64,000 nt of DNA from Kaistia algarum (GCF_026343945.1 NZ_JAPKNJ010000002.1:1030533-1094532); one strand, 5' to 3'. Positions 34,426 to 43,279 are shown, counted from the first letter of the stretch. Program-made: numbers and translations. The notes: generated by a model from the letters alone, not told the origin.

Positions 34426-35817
34426 ATGGAAACGACGATGGCCTTCAAGGAGCTGGATACGCAGAGCTGGCAGGTGCTCGACCGGGCGCACTACCTGCAC
34501 CCCTCCACCGACCATGCGAGCCTGCGCCAGATCGGGGCGCGCGTCGCGGCGCATGCCGAGGGCATCTATGTCTGGGATACGGATGGCGAGCGGCTGATCG
34601 ACGGGCTCTCCGGCCTCGGCAATGTGAATATCGGCTATGGCCGCAAGGAACTGGTCGACGCCGCCGCGGCGCAGATGCTGGAACTCTCCTACTGCCAGTC
34701 CTTCTTCAAGACGACGCACCGTGCGGCGATCAGCCTGGCCGAGAAGCTGACCTCGATGCTGCCCGCGCATCTCAACCACGTCTTCTTCCAGTCCTCGGGC
34801 TCCGAGGCCAACGAGACCGGCACGCGTCTCGCGCGGCGCTATTGGGACCTGCTCGGCAAGCCAGAGAAGCGTATCTTCATCGCACGTGAACTCGCCTATC
34901 ACGGCTCCTCGCATATGGCGGCCAGCCTTTCCGGCATCTGGCCGATGCACAAGGCCGGCGGCGACCTGCCGCTCTCCAACGTCACCCACATCAAGACGGC
35001 CTACCAGTATCGCAACGGCGCCGGTATGGACGCGGACGCGTTCGGCGTGCTCGCCGCCTCGTGGCTCGAAGACAAGATCCTGGAGATCGGCGCGGACAAC
35101 ATCGCCGCCTTCGTGGCCGAGCCGGCGCAGAGCGCGGGCGGCGCGATCTGCCCGCCCATGACCTATTGGCCGGAGATCCAGCGCATCTGCAAGAAATACG
35201 ACATCCTGCTGATCGTGGACGAGGTCGTGATGGGCTTCGGGCGCACCGGCGAGTGGTTCGGCTGCTACAAATACGGCATCGAGCCGGACATCATGCAGGT
35301 CGGCAAGGCGATCACCTCCGGCTACCTCCCGCTTTCGGGCACGATCATCTCGGACCGCGTGGCCGACGTGCTGATCGACCAGGGCGGCACCTGGGATCAC
35401 GGCTATACCTATTCGGGCCATCCCGCCTGCTGCGCCGTCGCGCTCGAGAACATCCGCATCCTCGAAGAGGAAGGGATCGTCGAGAATGCCGGCAAGGAGC
35501 TGGCGCCCTATTTCCAGGCCAAGCTCGACGCTTTCGCCGAGCATCCGCTGATCGGCGATATCCGCTATGTCGGCCTGATGGGCGGCCTCGAAATCGTCAA
35601 GGACAAGGCGTCCCGCGAGGCCTATCCCTACGAGGCCCATATCGGCGATTTCTGCAGCGCCGAGGCGCTGAAGCGCGGGCTGGCGCTGCGTGCCAATGGC
35701 GACACGATGAGCCTGATGCCGCCGCTGATCACGACGAAGGCCGAAATGGACGAGATTTTTGACATCACCCGCGAGTCACTGGATGCCACCGCCAAGCACT
35801 ACGGCGTCACGGCATGA
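34426..35817 (+). CDS. class III PLP-dependent aminotransferase
   Basis: A 463-residue aspartate-aminotransferase-fold class III transaminase of the omega-amino acid/putrescine/beta-alanine-pyruvate type. PLP-site features include SSGSEANETGTRLARRYW, LIVDEVVMGFGRTGEWF (PLP-binding Asp) and VGKAITSGYLPLSG (Schiff-base Lys). The frame opens at 34357; the ATG at 34426 is used for its AGGAACGG ribosome site, with 34438 as a close alternative. It overlaps the deacetylase gene by ATGA. With the deacetylase and the aldehyde dehydrogenase it makes a deacetylate-transaminate-oxidise cassette for an omega-amine. Confidence 0.9.
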   Translation: METTMAFKELDTQSWQVLDRAHYLHPSTDHASLRQIGARVAAHAEGIYVWDTDGERLIDGLSGLGNVNIGYGRKELVDAAAAQMLELSYCQSFFKTTHRAAISLAEKLTSMLPAHLNHVFFQSSGSEANETGTRLARRYWDLLGKPEKRIFIARELAYHGSSHMAASLSGIWPMHKAGGDLPLSNVTHIKTAYQYRNGAGMDADAFGVLAASWLEDKILEIGADNIAAFVAEPAQSAGGAICPPMTYWPEIQRICKKYDILLIVDEVVMGFGRTGEWFGCYKYGIEPDIMQVGKAITSGYLPLSGTIISDRVADVLIDQGGTWDHGYTYSGHPACCAVALENIRILEEEGIVENAGKELAPYFQAKLDAFAEHPLIGDIRYVGLMGGLEIVKDKASREAYPYEAHIGDFCSAEALKRGLALRANGDTMSLMPPLITTKAEMDEIFDITRESLDATAKHYGVTA

Positions 35818-36962
35818 AGCGGGCGACCGGCCTCGTCTGGCATGAACTCCTGATGTGGCACGACACCACGGCGCTGGCCGGATTCCTCAAATCCGGCCGC
35901 GGCGTGGTCGAGCCGGACGAGGCTTCCGAGAGCCCGGCCAGCAAGCGCCGGATCAAGAACCTGCTCGATGTCGCCGGTCTCGCCGAGAAGCTGACCCCGA
36001 TCAAGCCGCGCGAGGCAAGCGACGCGGAGCTCACGCGCGTCCACGCACCGGCCTATCTCGCGAGGCTCAAGGAAATGAGCGCGAGCGACGGCGGCGACGC
36101 CTGCCTCGGCGCGATCGGCGGTGACACGCCCTTCGGCCCCGGCGGCTATGAAATCGCCGCGCTGGCGGCGGGCGGCATGCTGGAGGCCGTCGATGCGATC
36201 GTCGCGGGCAAGGTCGCCAATGCCTATGCTCTGGTCCGCCCGCCCGGCCACCACGCCGTCGCCGCGCATGGCTATGGCTTCTGCATTTTCAATCATGGCG
36301 CACTGGCCGCCCGCCATGCGCAGGCGGCCCATGGTCTTGCCCGCGTGGCGATCGTCGATTGGGACGTGCATCACGGCAATGGCGCGGAGAGCATATTCTT
36401 CGAAGATCCGTCGGTGCTGACGATCTCGATCCACCAGGACAATTGCTATCCGGCGAATTCCGGCGCGGTCGAGACGATCGGCGCCGGCGCGGGCGAAGGC
36501 GCCAATCTCAACATTCCGCTGCCGCCCGGCTCCGGCATCGATGCCTATCTCGCCGTGATGGACCGCGTCGTGCTGCCGGCGCTCCATCGCTTCAAGCCCG
36601 ATTTCATCATCGTCGCATCCGGCTTCGATGCCGGCGCCTATGATCCGCAGGCGCGCATGATGCTGGACGGCGAAACCTTCGCGGCCATGATGAAGCGAAT
36701 CCTCGTCGCCGCCGATACGCTGTGCGGCGGGCGCGTCCTCGTCACGCATGAGGGCGGCTATCACCGCCCCTCGGTCCCCTTCCTCGCCATGGCCCTCGTC
36801 GAGGCGCTCTCCGGCGAGAAAGGCACCGTCGACGACCCGTTCCAGACCCTGATCGCCGGCATGGCGTGGCAGGACCTTCAGCCCCACCAGGACGCGGCGA
36901 TCGCCCGCGCCGCAGCGAATGTGGCGCGCGTGCCGGCAAACGAACAGAGACAAGCCTCGTGA
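35814..36962 (+). CDS. class II histone-deacetylase-family / acetylpolyamine-type amidohydrolase
   Basis: A 382-residue zinc-dependent deacetylase. The active site is intact: RPPGHHA (His146, His147), zinc ligands Asp184 and His186 in VDWDVHHGN, Asp272 in SGFDAG, and the late Gly-Gly-Tyr turnover motif HEGGYHRPS. Bacterial members deacetylate acetylpolyamines or related N-acyl amines. It overlaps both neighbours (ATGA and GTGA). It probably frees an amine that the transaminase at 34426 then converts to an aldehyde. Confidence 0.9.
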   Translation: MKRATGLVWHELLMWHDTTALAGFLKSGRGVVEPDEASESPASKRRIKNLLDVAGLAEKLTPIKPREASDAELTRVHAPAYLARLKEMSASDGGDACLGAIGGDTPFGPGGYEIAALAAGGMLEAVDAIVAGKVANAYALVRPPGHHAVAAHGYGFCIFNHGALAARHAQAAHGLARVAIVDWDVHHGNGAESIFFEDPSVLTISIHQDNCYPANSGAVETIGAGAGEGANLNIPLPPGSGIDAYLAVMDRVVLPALHRFKPDFIIVASGFDAGAYDPQARMMLDGETFAAMMKRILVAADTLCGGRVLVTHEGGYHRPSVPFLAMALVEALSGEKGTVDDPFQTLIAGMAWQDLQPHQDAAIARAAANVARVPANEQRQAS

Positions 36963-38398
36963 CCGACACCACCCTCTTCTATATCGACGGCGCCTTCGTT
37001 CCTGCGGTGAACCCGCGACCGCATGATGTGATCAACCCGGCCACCGAGGAGCCGGCCGGGCGGATCAGCCTCGGCTCGGCCGCCGATGTCGACCGTGCCG
37101 TCGCGGCGGCCCGGCGCGCCTTCCCGGCCTTTGCCGCGACGAGCAAGGAAGAGCGGCTCGCCCTGTTCGCGCGCATCGTCGAGATCTTCAAAGCGCGGCA
37201 GGGGGAACTCGCTGCCGCCGTCACCGCCGAGATGGGCTCGCCGAAATGGCTGTCCTGGGCACTGCAGACGGGTTCGTCGATTATCTATTTCGAGAGCTTC
37301 GCCAAGGTCTTGGCCGGCTTCGACTTCGAACAGCAGCATGGGCAGTCGCGCATCGTGCTGGAACCGATCGGCGTCTGCGGCCTGATCACGCCGTGGAACT
37401 GGCCGCTCAACCAGATCGTCACCAAGCTCGCCCCCGCGCTCGCCGCCGGCTGCACGGTCGTGCTCAAGCCCTCGGAACTTTCGCCCCTCTCCGCCTTCCT
37501 CCTCGCCGAGGTGATGCACGAGGCCGGCGTGCCGAAGGGCGTGTTCAACCTCGTCAACGGCACCGGCCCGGAGGTCGGAGCGGCGATATCGCGTCATCCC
37601 GATATCGACATGATCTCCTTCACCGGCTCGACCCGCGCCGGCATCCAGATCGCGAAGGACGCCGCCGATACCGTCAAGCGCGTGCATCAGGAACTCGGCG
37701 GCAAGTCGGCCAATATCGTGCTGCCCGACGCCGATCTCGACCTCGCCGTGACCGACGGCGTGAAGCGCTGCTTCATCAATTCGGGCCAGTCCTGCATCGC
37801 GCCGACGCGTATGCTGGTGCATCGCAGCCAGCATGACGAAGTGATCGCCCGAGCGAAGGCGGTGGCGGAGACCATGGTCGTCGGCGATCCCACACTCGAC
37901 GAGACCACGACCGGCCCGGTGGCGGGCGCGGCGCAGTTCGCCAAGGTCCAGGGCATGATCGAGGCCGGCATCGCCGAGGGCGCGACGCTCGCCTATGGCG
38001 GGCCGGGCCGGCCGCAGGAATTCAACCGCGGCTACTTCGTGCGCCCGACCATCTTCGCCGACGTGAAGGCTGACATGCGCATCGCGCGCGAAGAAATCTT
38101 CGGGCCGGTGCTCTCGATCCTAACCTATGACGACGAGGACGAGGCGATCCGGCTTGCCAACGACACGCTCTACGGCCTCGCCGGCTATGTCTATTCGCGC
38201 GACCTGGACCACGCCCGCGCAATGGCGAGAAAGATCCGCGCCGGCCGCATCTTCATCAACAATCCCTGGTTCGATTTCGAAGCCCCCTTCGGCGGCTACA
38301 AGCAATCCGGCAATGGCCGCGAGCTCGGCGAACATGGATTGCGGGAGTTTCTGGAGGTGAAGGCGGTGCTGGGCTGGGATCCGGAGGCGGAGAAGTGA
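36959..38398 (+). CDS. NAD(P)-dependent aldehyde dehydrogenase (second)
   Basis: A 479-residue aldehyde dehydrogenase with general base Glu245 (QELGGKS) and nucleophile Cys279 (NSGQSCIAPTR). The PWNWPL and VVLKPSELSPLS segments are intact. The start is the GTG at 36959 overlapping the deacetylase stop (GTGA); the frame is open further upstream but inside the deacetylase. As the last gene of the cassette it would oxidise the amino-transfer product to an acid. Confidence 0.92.
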   Translation: MTDTTLFYIDGAFVPAVNPRPHDVINPATEEPAGRISLGSAADVDRAVAAARRAFPAFAATSKEERLALFARIVEIFKARQGELAAAVTAEMGSPKWLSWALQTGSSIIYFESFAKVLAGFDFEQQHGQSRIVLEPIGVCGLITPWNWPLNQIVTKLAPALAAGCTVVLKPSELSPLSAFLLAEVMHEAGVPKGVFNLVNGTGPEVGAAISRHPDIDMISFTGSTRAGIQIAKDAADTVKRVHQELGGKSANIVLPDADLDLAVTDGVKRCFINSGQSCIAPTRMLVHRSQHDEVIARAKAVAETMVVGDPTLDETTTGPVAGAAQFAKVQGMIEAGIAEGATLAYGGPGRPQEFNRGYFVRPTIFADVKADMRIAREEIFGPVLSILTYDDEDEAIRLANDTLYGLAGYVYSRDLDHARAMARKIRAGRIFINNPWFDFEAPFGGYKQSGNGRELGEHGLREFLEVKAVLGWDPEAEK

Positions 38399-38426
38399 TG
38401 GTGACGTCGGCGACGAGGGATCTCCG

Positions 38427-38606
38427 CTTGAACCCTCCCCTTGAGGGAGGGTCGAAAACGCCCTCGCGTTTGCGGGGAGGGGCTAGCTTCGGCGAAGCCG
38501 AAGCGTACTGCACCGCGACGACGAAGCGCTCTGCGTCTCCGAATGAAGCGACCCCTCCACAAAACCGCTTTGCGGTTTTGACCCTCCCTCAAGAGGAGGG
38601 TTCAAG
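38427..38606. repeat. large inverted repeat, RIME-like intergenic element (part 1)
   Basis: Arms at 38427-38460 and about 38573-38606 are near-exact inverted copies (CTTGAACCCTCC and AGGAGGGTTCAAG ends). Inside are shorter palindromes, including AAAACCGC-TTT-GCGGTTTT at 38561-38579 and CTTCGGC-GAA-GCCGAAG. No coding potential was accepted. The layout of two large palindromes side by side recalls rhizobial intergenic mosaic elements. It lies just after the aldehyde dehydrogenase stop and may also end transcription. Confidence 0.75.
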
Positions 38607-38623
38607 AAAGAAGGCGTGCTCGA

Positions 38624-38756
38624 TTCTTCACCTTTCCCAGAGGGAGAGGTCGACGGCGAAGCCGGCGGGTGAGGGGTTAGGGAATTCTCCGGATGAGGCC
38701 GTAACCCCTCACCCGGCCCTATCGGGCCGACCTCTCCCTCTGGGAGAGGTAAAGAA
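38624..38756. repeat. large inverted repeat, RIME-like intergenic element (part 2)
   Basis: Arms at 38624-38652 and 38728-38756 are inverted copies (TTCTTCACCTTTCCCAGAGG against CCTCTGGGAGAGGTAAAGAA). A second nested pair surrounds GTGAGGGGTTA and TAACCCCTCAC. The right arm ends on the A of an ATG at 38756, so the GGAGAGG there belongs to the repeat; this is a reason to place the next gene start at 38771. The bases 38399-38770 hold nothing else that I could identify. Confidence 0.75.
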
Positions 38757-38770
38757 TGAAAGAGGCCCCC

Positions 38771-40111
38771 ATGCGCCTCTGGCTTAAGGACCCCATCGCC
38801 GTCCTCGCCGAGGGAGCCGAGCGCGGCATTGTCGTCGAGGGTGGGCGGATCGTTGAACTGGTCGGCGCGGGCGCGCCCGATCCCGTGCACGACACCGTCT
38901 TTGACGCGGCGCGGCATGTGATCCTGCCGGGCCTCGTCAACACGCATCACCATTTCTTCCAGACGCTGACGCGCGCCCATCCGGCCGCGATCAACAAGGA
39001 GCTCTTCCCCTGGCTGAAGGCGCTCTATCCGCGCTGGGGCTCGTATCTGAACCGCGACCGGTTCCGCCTCGCCGTGCGCGCCGCCTTGACCGAACTCCTG
39101 ATGTCCGGCTGCACTACGGCGTCCGATCATCTCTTCGTCTTCCCGGCCGACATGCCCGACGCGGTCGACATCGAGGCCGAGGAAGCGGCCCGGCTCGGCA
39201 TGCGTATCGCGCTGACACGCGGCGTCATCAACATGGGCACCAAGAGCGGCGGTGTCGCCGACGAGCGGCTGATGCAGGATGACGACGCCGTGCTCGCCGA
39301 TTGCGAGCGCGTCATCGGCCGCTATCACGACCGCTCGGACGGTGCGATGACCACCGTCGCGCTCGCACCCTGCGCGCCGTTCAACGTGACGCGGCGGATG
39401 ATGTGCGCGGCGGCCGACCTCGCCGAAAAGCATGATTGCCGCCTGCATACGCATCTGGGCGAGACCGAGGACGAGAACGATTTCTGCCTGTCGCGCTTCG
39501 GCATGCGCCCGCTCGACTATCTCGAATCCGTCGGCTGGTTGAACGAGCGCGTCTGGCTGGCGCATGGCATCCATTTCGATGATGGCGAGATCGCGCGGCT
39601 CGGCCGGCACCGCGTCGGCGTCTGCCATTGCGCGACGTCGAACATGGTGCTCGCCTCCGGCATCTGCCGCACGAAGGAACTGGAAGCGGCCGGTGCGATC
39701 GTCGGGCTCGGCGTCGACGGCTCGGCCTCCAACGACGCCTCCAACATGATGGAGGAGGTCCGCCACGCGCTGATGATCGGGCGGTTGCGCTACGGTGCCG
39801 AGGCGGTGACGCATCTCGACGCGCTGCGCTGGGCCACGGAAGGCTCGGCGGCGCTGGTCGGGCGCTCGGATATCGGCCAGATCGCTGTTGGCAAGCAGGC
39901 GGATTTCGCGCTTTTCACGCTCGACGAACTACGCTTCTCCGGCGCCGGGGACCCGATCGCCGCGCTCGTGCTCTGCGGCGCGCATGCGGCGGATCGCGTC
40001 ATGATCGCGGGCGAGTGGCGCGTCGAGGGCGGCGCGCCCGTTGGCGTGGACCTCGCCCGGCTGCGGGCGGAGCACGGCGAGGCCGCCAAGGCGTTTCTGG
40101 CAGAGCCATGA
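38771..40111 (+). CDS. 8-oxoguanine-deaminase-like amidohydrolase
   Basis: A 446-residue amidohydrolase of the 8-oxoguanine deaminase/guanine-deaminase-like branch (COG0402), which converts 8-oxoguanine to urate in characterised members. Metal ligands are in NTHHHFFQ (His59, His61), LHTHLGETEDE, LAHGIHFDDG and GVDGSASND. The ATG at 38756 would add five residues but lies in the repeat; the ATG at 38771 gives the family-like start MRLWLKD. It overlaps the ABC ATPase by ATGA. It points to a purine-like base as the imported ligand or a pathway intermediate. Confidence 0.88.
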   Translation: MRLWLKDPIAVLAEGAERGIVVEGGRIVELVGAGAPDPVHDTVFDAARHVILPGLVNTHHHFFQTLTRAHPAAINKELFPWLKALYPRWGSYLNRDRFRLAVRAALTELLMSGCTTASDHLFVFPADMPDAVDIEAEEAARLGMRIALTRGVINMGTKSGGVADERLMQDDDAVLADCERVIGRYHDRSDGAMTTVALAPCAPFNVTRRMMCAAADLAEKHDCRLHTHLGETEDENDFCLSRFGMRPLDYLESVGWLNERVWLAHGIHFDDGEIARLGRHRVGVCHCATSNMVLASGICRTKELEAAGAIVGLGVDGSASNDASNMMEEVRHALMIGRLRYGAEAVTHLDALRWATEGSAALVGRSDIGQIAVGKQADFALFTLDELRFSGAGDPIAALVLCGAHAADRVMIAGEWRVEGGAPVGVDLARLRAEHGEAAKAFLAEP

Positions 40112-40917
40112 CCTATATGACGATCAACACGTCCCCCGAAGCCGCGATCGACCTGATCATCGACCAGGCCGGCAAGACCTTCCCGACGCCTCGCGGCCCG
40201 GTCGTCGCGCTCGCACCGATCTCGCTGAAGGTGGCGCGCGGTTCGTTCGTTGCGCTGATCGGCCCCTCCGGCTGCGGCAAGTCCACACTGCTGCGCATGG
40301 TCGCCGGGCTCGAACAGCCGGACGACGGCGCGATCCTGATCCGCTCGAAGCATCCCGAGCAGTTCCGGAAAGACGGCGAACTCGGCATCGCCTTCCAGGA
40401 TCCGGCCTTGCTGCCTTGGCGCAGCGTCTTCGCCAATGTCGCCTTCCCGCTGCAGATCCTCGGCCGCCCGATCAAGCCGAACGCCGATAAGATCCGCGCG
40501 CTGATCGAACTGGTGGGGCTCAAGGGCTATGAGGAGGCGCTGCCGAGCCAGCTTTCGGGCGGCATGCGCCAGCGCGTCGCGATCGCCCGCTCGCTCGTCT
40601 CCGATCCTTCCGTGCTGCTGCTCGACGAGCCCTTCGGCGCGCTCGACCAGATCCTGCGCCGCCAGATGAATGTTGAACTGCAGCGCATCTGGGCGGCGCG
40701 GCAAACGACGACGCTGCTCGTCACGCACGGCATCGACGAGGCGGTCTTCCTCGCCGACGAGGTCGTCGTCCTGCATGCCAATCCGGGGCGCATCGCAGAG
40801 ATCATATCGGTTCCGTTCCCCCGGCCGCGCACGCCCGACCTGTTCTCGAACCCCGATTTCCACGCGCTCTGCGACCGCCTGACGACGAGCCTGCATGGGC
40901 CGGGAGCGCTCGCATGA
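40108..40917 (+). CDS. ABC transporter ATP-binding protein (SsuB/TauB-like, second system)
   Basis: A 269-residue importer ATPase with Walker A GPSGCGKST, signature LSGGMRQRVAIA and Walker B VLLLDEP. The H-loop reads VTHGIDEA with Gly where Asp is usual. The frame is open from 39628, but the ATG at 40108 overlaps the deaminase stop and starts a normal domain. It overlaps the fused permease by ATGA. The binding protein for this system is most likely the one at 43280-44260. Confidence 0.93.
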   Translation: MTYMTINTSPEAAIDLIIDQAGKTFPTPRGPVVALAPISLKVARGSFVALIGPSGCGKSTLLRMVAGLEQPDDGAILIRSKHPEQFRKDGELGIAFQDPALLPWRSVFANVAFPLQILGRPIKPNADKIRALIELVGLKGYEEALPSQLSGGMRQRVAIARSLVSDPSVLLLDEPFGALDQILRRQMNVELQRIWAARQTTTLLVTHGIDEAVFLADEVVVLHANPGRIAEIISVPFPRPRTPDLFSNPDFHALCDRLTTSLHGPGALA

Positions 40918-42467
40918 ACGGGGCGATACGCGAGAACGCGCGCGTCCTCTTCGGCGTGCTCCTGTTCTTCGCGCTCTGGGAATTCCTCGGCAGCCAGACG
41001 AGTTGGGGCGTCGCCATGTTCCCGGCGCCCTCGCGCATACTGTCGCAGGCCTTCGCCGATCGCGAGCTCTATGCCCTGCACGGAATTGCGACGATCCGCA
41101 CCTCGGCGATCGGCTTTGCGATCGGCTGCTCGTTCGCCCTCCTCGCCGCCTTCCTGTTCTGCCTGTTTCCAGCGCTGGAGCTCGCTTTTCGCGGCGTCAA
41201 CATCGCGCTCTTCGCTATGCCGGCGATTGTGATCGGCCCGCTGCTGGTGCTGTTTTTCAACGGCGACTGGCCGCAGACCATCCTCGCCGCGCTGATGGTC
41301 TATTTCCCGGCCATGTCGGCGACGCTGCTCGGCCTGCGCCAGGTCGATCCGCGCCTTGCGGATCTCGTCGCGGCCTATGGCGGCGGCGAGGCGAAGCTGA
41401 TGCTGCATGTGCGGCTGCGCGGCGCCCTACCCTCGCTCTTCGCCGGCTTTCGCGTCGCCGCGCCGCTGGCCGTGCTCGGCGCGGTGCTTGGCGAATTCGG
41501 CTCGGGCACGCGCTGGGGCTTCGGCGCGTTCCTGCTCTCGGCGCTGCCGCAGGGCAACCCGGCCCGACTCTGGGGCGTCGGCCTCGCGGCCAGCGCCATC
41601 GCGCTCGCCGGCTATGCCTTGTTCCTTCTCCCCGGTCGCCGCCTGACCACAACGACTTCGGTTGTCACGCTCTCGGCCGTTTCGCCGGCCGCGATCGGAG
41701 TTTCGGCCGGGGGCCGGACAAAGCGTATTGTCTATGCCGCAGCGGCACTCGCCCTGCCCTTCCTGCTCTGGTGGCTGATGGTCACGCTCACCAAGGTGAG
41801 CCCGATCATCGCGCCGGGGCCGGTGCAGACGGTGATGTTCCTGTTCGAAGGCAAGGGAGCCGCGGCGGCGCGTCATGCGCTTGGCCTGGCGCTCGGCCAG
41901 ACGCTGCCGGTCGCGGCGCTCGGCCTCTTCGCCGGCCTTGCCTTCGCCTTCGTTCTCGCGGGTCTATCGTTGGTCGCCCCGGCGCTAGCGCGCGCGATGA
42001 TGCCCGTGGCGATGGTGGCGCAGAACATGCCGCTGGTCGCCGTCGTGCCGCTGGTGACGCTGATATTCGGCCGCGGTGTCACGGCGTCGGTATTCATGGC
42101 CGTGCTGGTGGTGTTCTTCCCGGCCTATGTGCTGCTGCAACAGGGCTTCACGACGGTGCCGCGCGCGGCAAACGACCTCGTCTCCACCTATGGCGGCGGA
42201 AGGCTCAAGACCCTCGTCTTCGTCGCCGTCCCCTATTCTATCGGCCATCTCTTCGCCGCCGCCCGCCTCGTCGCGCCGCAGGCGCTGCTCGGCGTCATGG
42301 TCGCCGAATGGCTGCTCACCGGCGTCGGGCTCGGCAATCTGCTCAACGTCTCGCGCGGCGGCCTCGACTACGACATGATCTGGGCCGGCGCACTGATCTC
42401 GATCCTCATTTCGGTCGCCGCCTATGAGGCGGTGGGCCTCATCGAACGAAAGGTCGTGCGCCGATGA
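40914..42467 (+). CDS. ABC transporter permease with two fused permease domains
   Basis: A 517-residue membrane protein containing two complete SsuC-type permease domains in one chain, about residues 1-245 and 270-517. Each has its own EAA-like loop (DPRLADLVAAYGGGEAKLMLHVRLRGALP and PRAANDLVSTYGGGRLKTLVFVAVPYS regions). The first importer of the island (13745-15234) has the two domains as separate genes. The fusion guarantees one-to-one pairing. It overlaps both neighbours by ATGA. Confidence 0.92.
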   Translation: MNGAIRENARVLFGVLLFFALWEFLGSQTSWGVAMFPAPSRILSQAFADRELYALHGIATIRTSAIGFAIGCSFALLAAFLFCLFPALELAFRGVNIALFAMPAIVIGPLLVLFFNGDWPQTILAALMVYFPAMSATLLGLRQVDPRLADLVAAYGGGEAKLMLHVRLRGALPSLFAGFRVAAPLAVLGAVLGEFGSGTRWGFGAFLLSALPQGNPARLWGVGLAASAIALAGYALFLLPGRRLTTTTSVVTLSAVSPAAIGVSAGGRTKRIVYAAAALALPFLLWWLMVTLTKVSPIIAPGPVQTVMFLFEGKGAAAARHALGLALGQTLPVAALGLFAGLAFAFVLAGLSLVAPALARAMMPVAMVAQNMPLVAVVPLVTLIFGRGVTASVFMAVLVVFFPAYVLLQQGFTTVPRAANDLVSTYGGGRLKTLVFVAVPYSIGHLFAAARLVAPQALLGVMVAEWLLTGVGLGNLLNVSRGGLDYDMIWAGALISILISVAAYEAVGLIERKVVRR

Positions 42468-42913
42468 CATCCGGAATCCGCTGGCACCACGCCTCGCTGA
42501 CCGTCGCCGAGATCGACCCGGCCATCACCTTCTTCGGCGCCGTCTTCGGGTTCGAACCGATCTTCATCGAGCGCGGCCTTTCCGACGACATCGCGGCGCT
42601 GACCGGCAAGCCCGGTCTCTCGGCCGATTTCACGCAGATGCGCTCCAGTGCCTATCCGCTGATCCTGGAGTTGATCGCCTTCCATGCCGAGGGCGATATT
42701 CGCCCCCATGGCGATGCCCTGCCCTGGCGGCCCGGCGCCGGGCATGTCGCCTTCCATGTGGATGATTTCGATAGTGTGGTGGCGACCGTCGTCGCCCATG
42801 GCGGCACGGTCATGGGCCGCGCCATCGAATTCCCCGGTGGCCGCTCGATTTACTGTCGGACGCCCGGCGGGGCCTTCATCGAGATCGAACATCTCCACGA
42901 GGCAACACCATGA
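42464..42913 (+). CDS. VOC-family (glyoxalase/dioxygenase fold) protein
   Basis: A 149-residue vicinal-oxygen-chelate protein: WHHASLTVAEIDPAITFFGAV at the N-terminus and HVAFHVDDFDSVVATV with the C-terminal FIEIEHLHE. The metal ligands expected in the family (His near residue 5, His in GHVAFHV, Glu in FIEIE) appear to be present. VOC enzymes include ring-cleaving dioxygenases, isomerases and glyoxalases. Its coupling to the transporter genes suggests an early step on the imported compound. No specific reaction can be assigned. Confidence 0.87.
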   Translation: MTSGIRWHHASLTVAEIDPAITFFGAVFGFEPIFIERGLSDDIAALTGKPGLSADFTQMRSSAYPLILELIAFHAEGDIRPHGDALPWRPGAGHVAFHVDDFDSVVATVVAHGGTVMGRAIEFPGGRSIYCRTPGGAFIEIEHLHEATP

Positions 42914-42969
42914 TCGAATATTCACCCCCAGCCGATCTGATCGAACGCTGGCGGTTCCATGAACAATAA
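42910..42969 (+). CDS. 19-codon ORF coupled to the VOC gene
   Basis: An ATG overlapping the VOC stop (ATGA) opens a 19-residue reading frame, MIEYSPPADLIERWRFHEQ, ending at TAA 42967-42969. It could be a leader peptide, a remnant of a lost gene's 5' end or chance. No similarity is recognised. It is listed because the overlap matches the coupling style of this operon. Confidence 0.2.
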   Translation: MIEYSPPADLIERWRFHEQ

Positions 42970-43028
42970 ATGAGCAATACATGCCCAACACATAAACAGT
43001 CTATCCGGGTGGACGCCCAACATCGTTG

Positions 43029-43056
43029 TTGAACTCATATTCCTCGTCGTTACTAT
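43029..43056 (+). promoter_or_regulatory. candidate sigma-70 promoter for the 43280 operon
   Basis: TTGAAC (43029-43034) and TACTAT (43051-43056) are separated by 16 bases, a fair match to housekeeping -35/-10 elements. The 310-base gap 42970-43279 is AT-richer than its surroundings at this point. Transcription from here would give a leader of about 215 bases carrying the hairpin motif at 43077. Confidence 0.45.
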
Positions 43057-43076
43057 GCCGCCATACGGTTTCGATG

Positions 43077-43186
43077 GACCGGAAATTCGGGTCGAACCCA
43101 GAGCGGTTGATATCTAAGCGCCGAGCCGGATCGGGCTGCGCGCCATTGCCGGGCTGTGAGCGGATCGAAGCCCGCCTCCGCCACGG
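43077..43186 (+). promoter_or_regulatory. leader hairpin motif shared with 29699-29760
   Basis: GACCGGAAATTCGGGTC (43077-43093) is nearly the same as the sequence at 29699 and can form a hairpin with a GGAAATT-type loop. It is followed in order by CGGGCTGCGC (43132-43141) and GCCTCCGCCACGG (about 43174-43186). The gene that follows is an NMT1-type binding protein. The NMT1-motif/xanthine riboswitch class is known upstream of such genes, but I could not match its consensus here. Confidence 0.4.
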
Positions 43187-43279
43187 CAAGCAGCAACCGA
43201 CAGCACGGACCCGAAACCATAGAGACCAGCGCATGCCGGCGACGGCACCGGCGCCTGGCCGATCCGAAGGAGTTCTTTC

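Noticed and set aside
43077..43186. Firm assignment as a xanthine (NMT1-motif) riboswitch
   Set aside because: The gene context fits, but I could not match the class consensus by eye; left as an unassigned leader motif.
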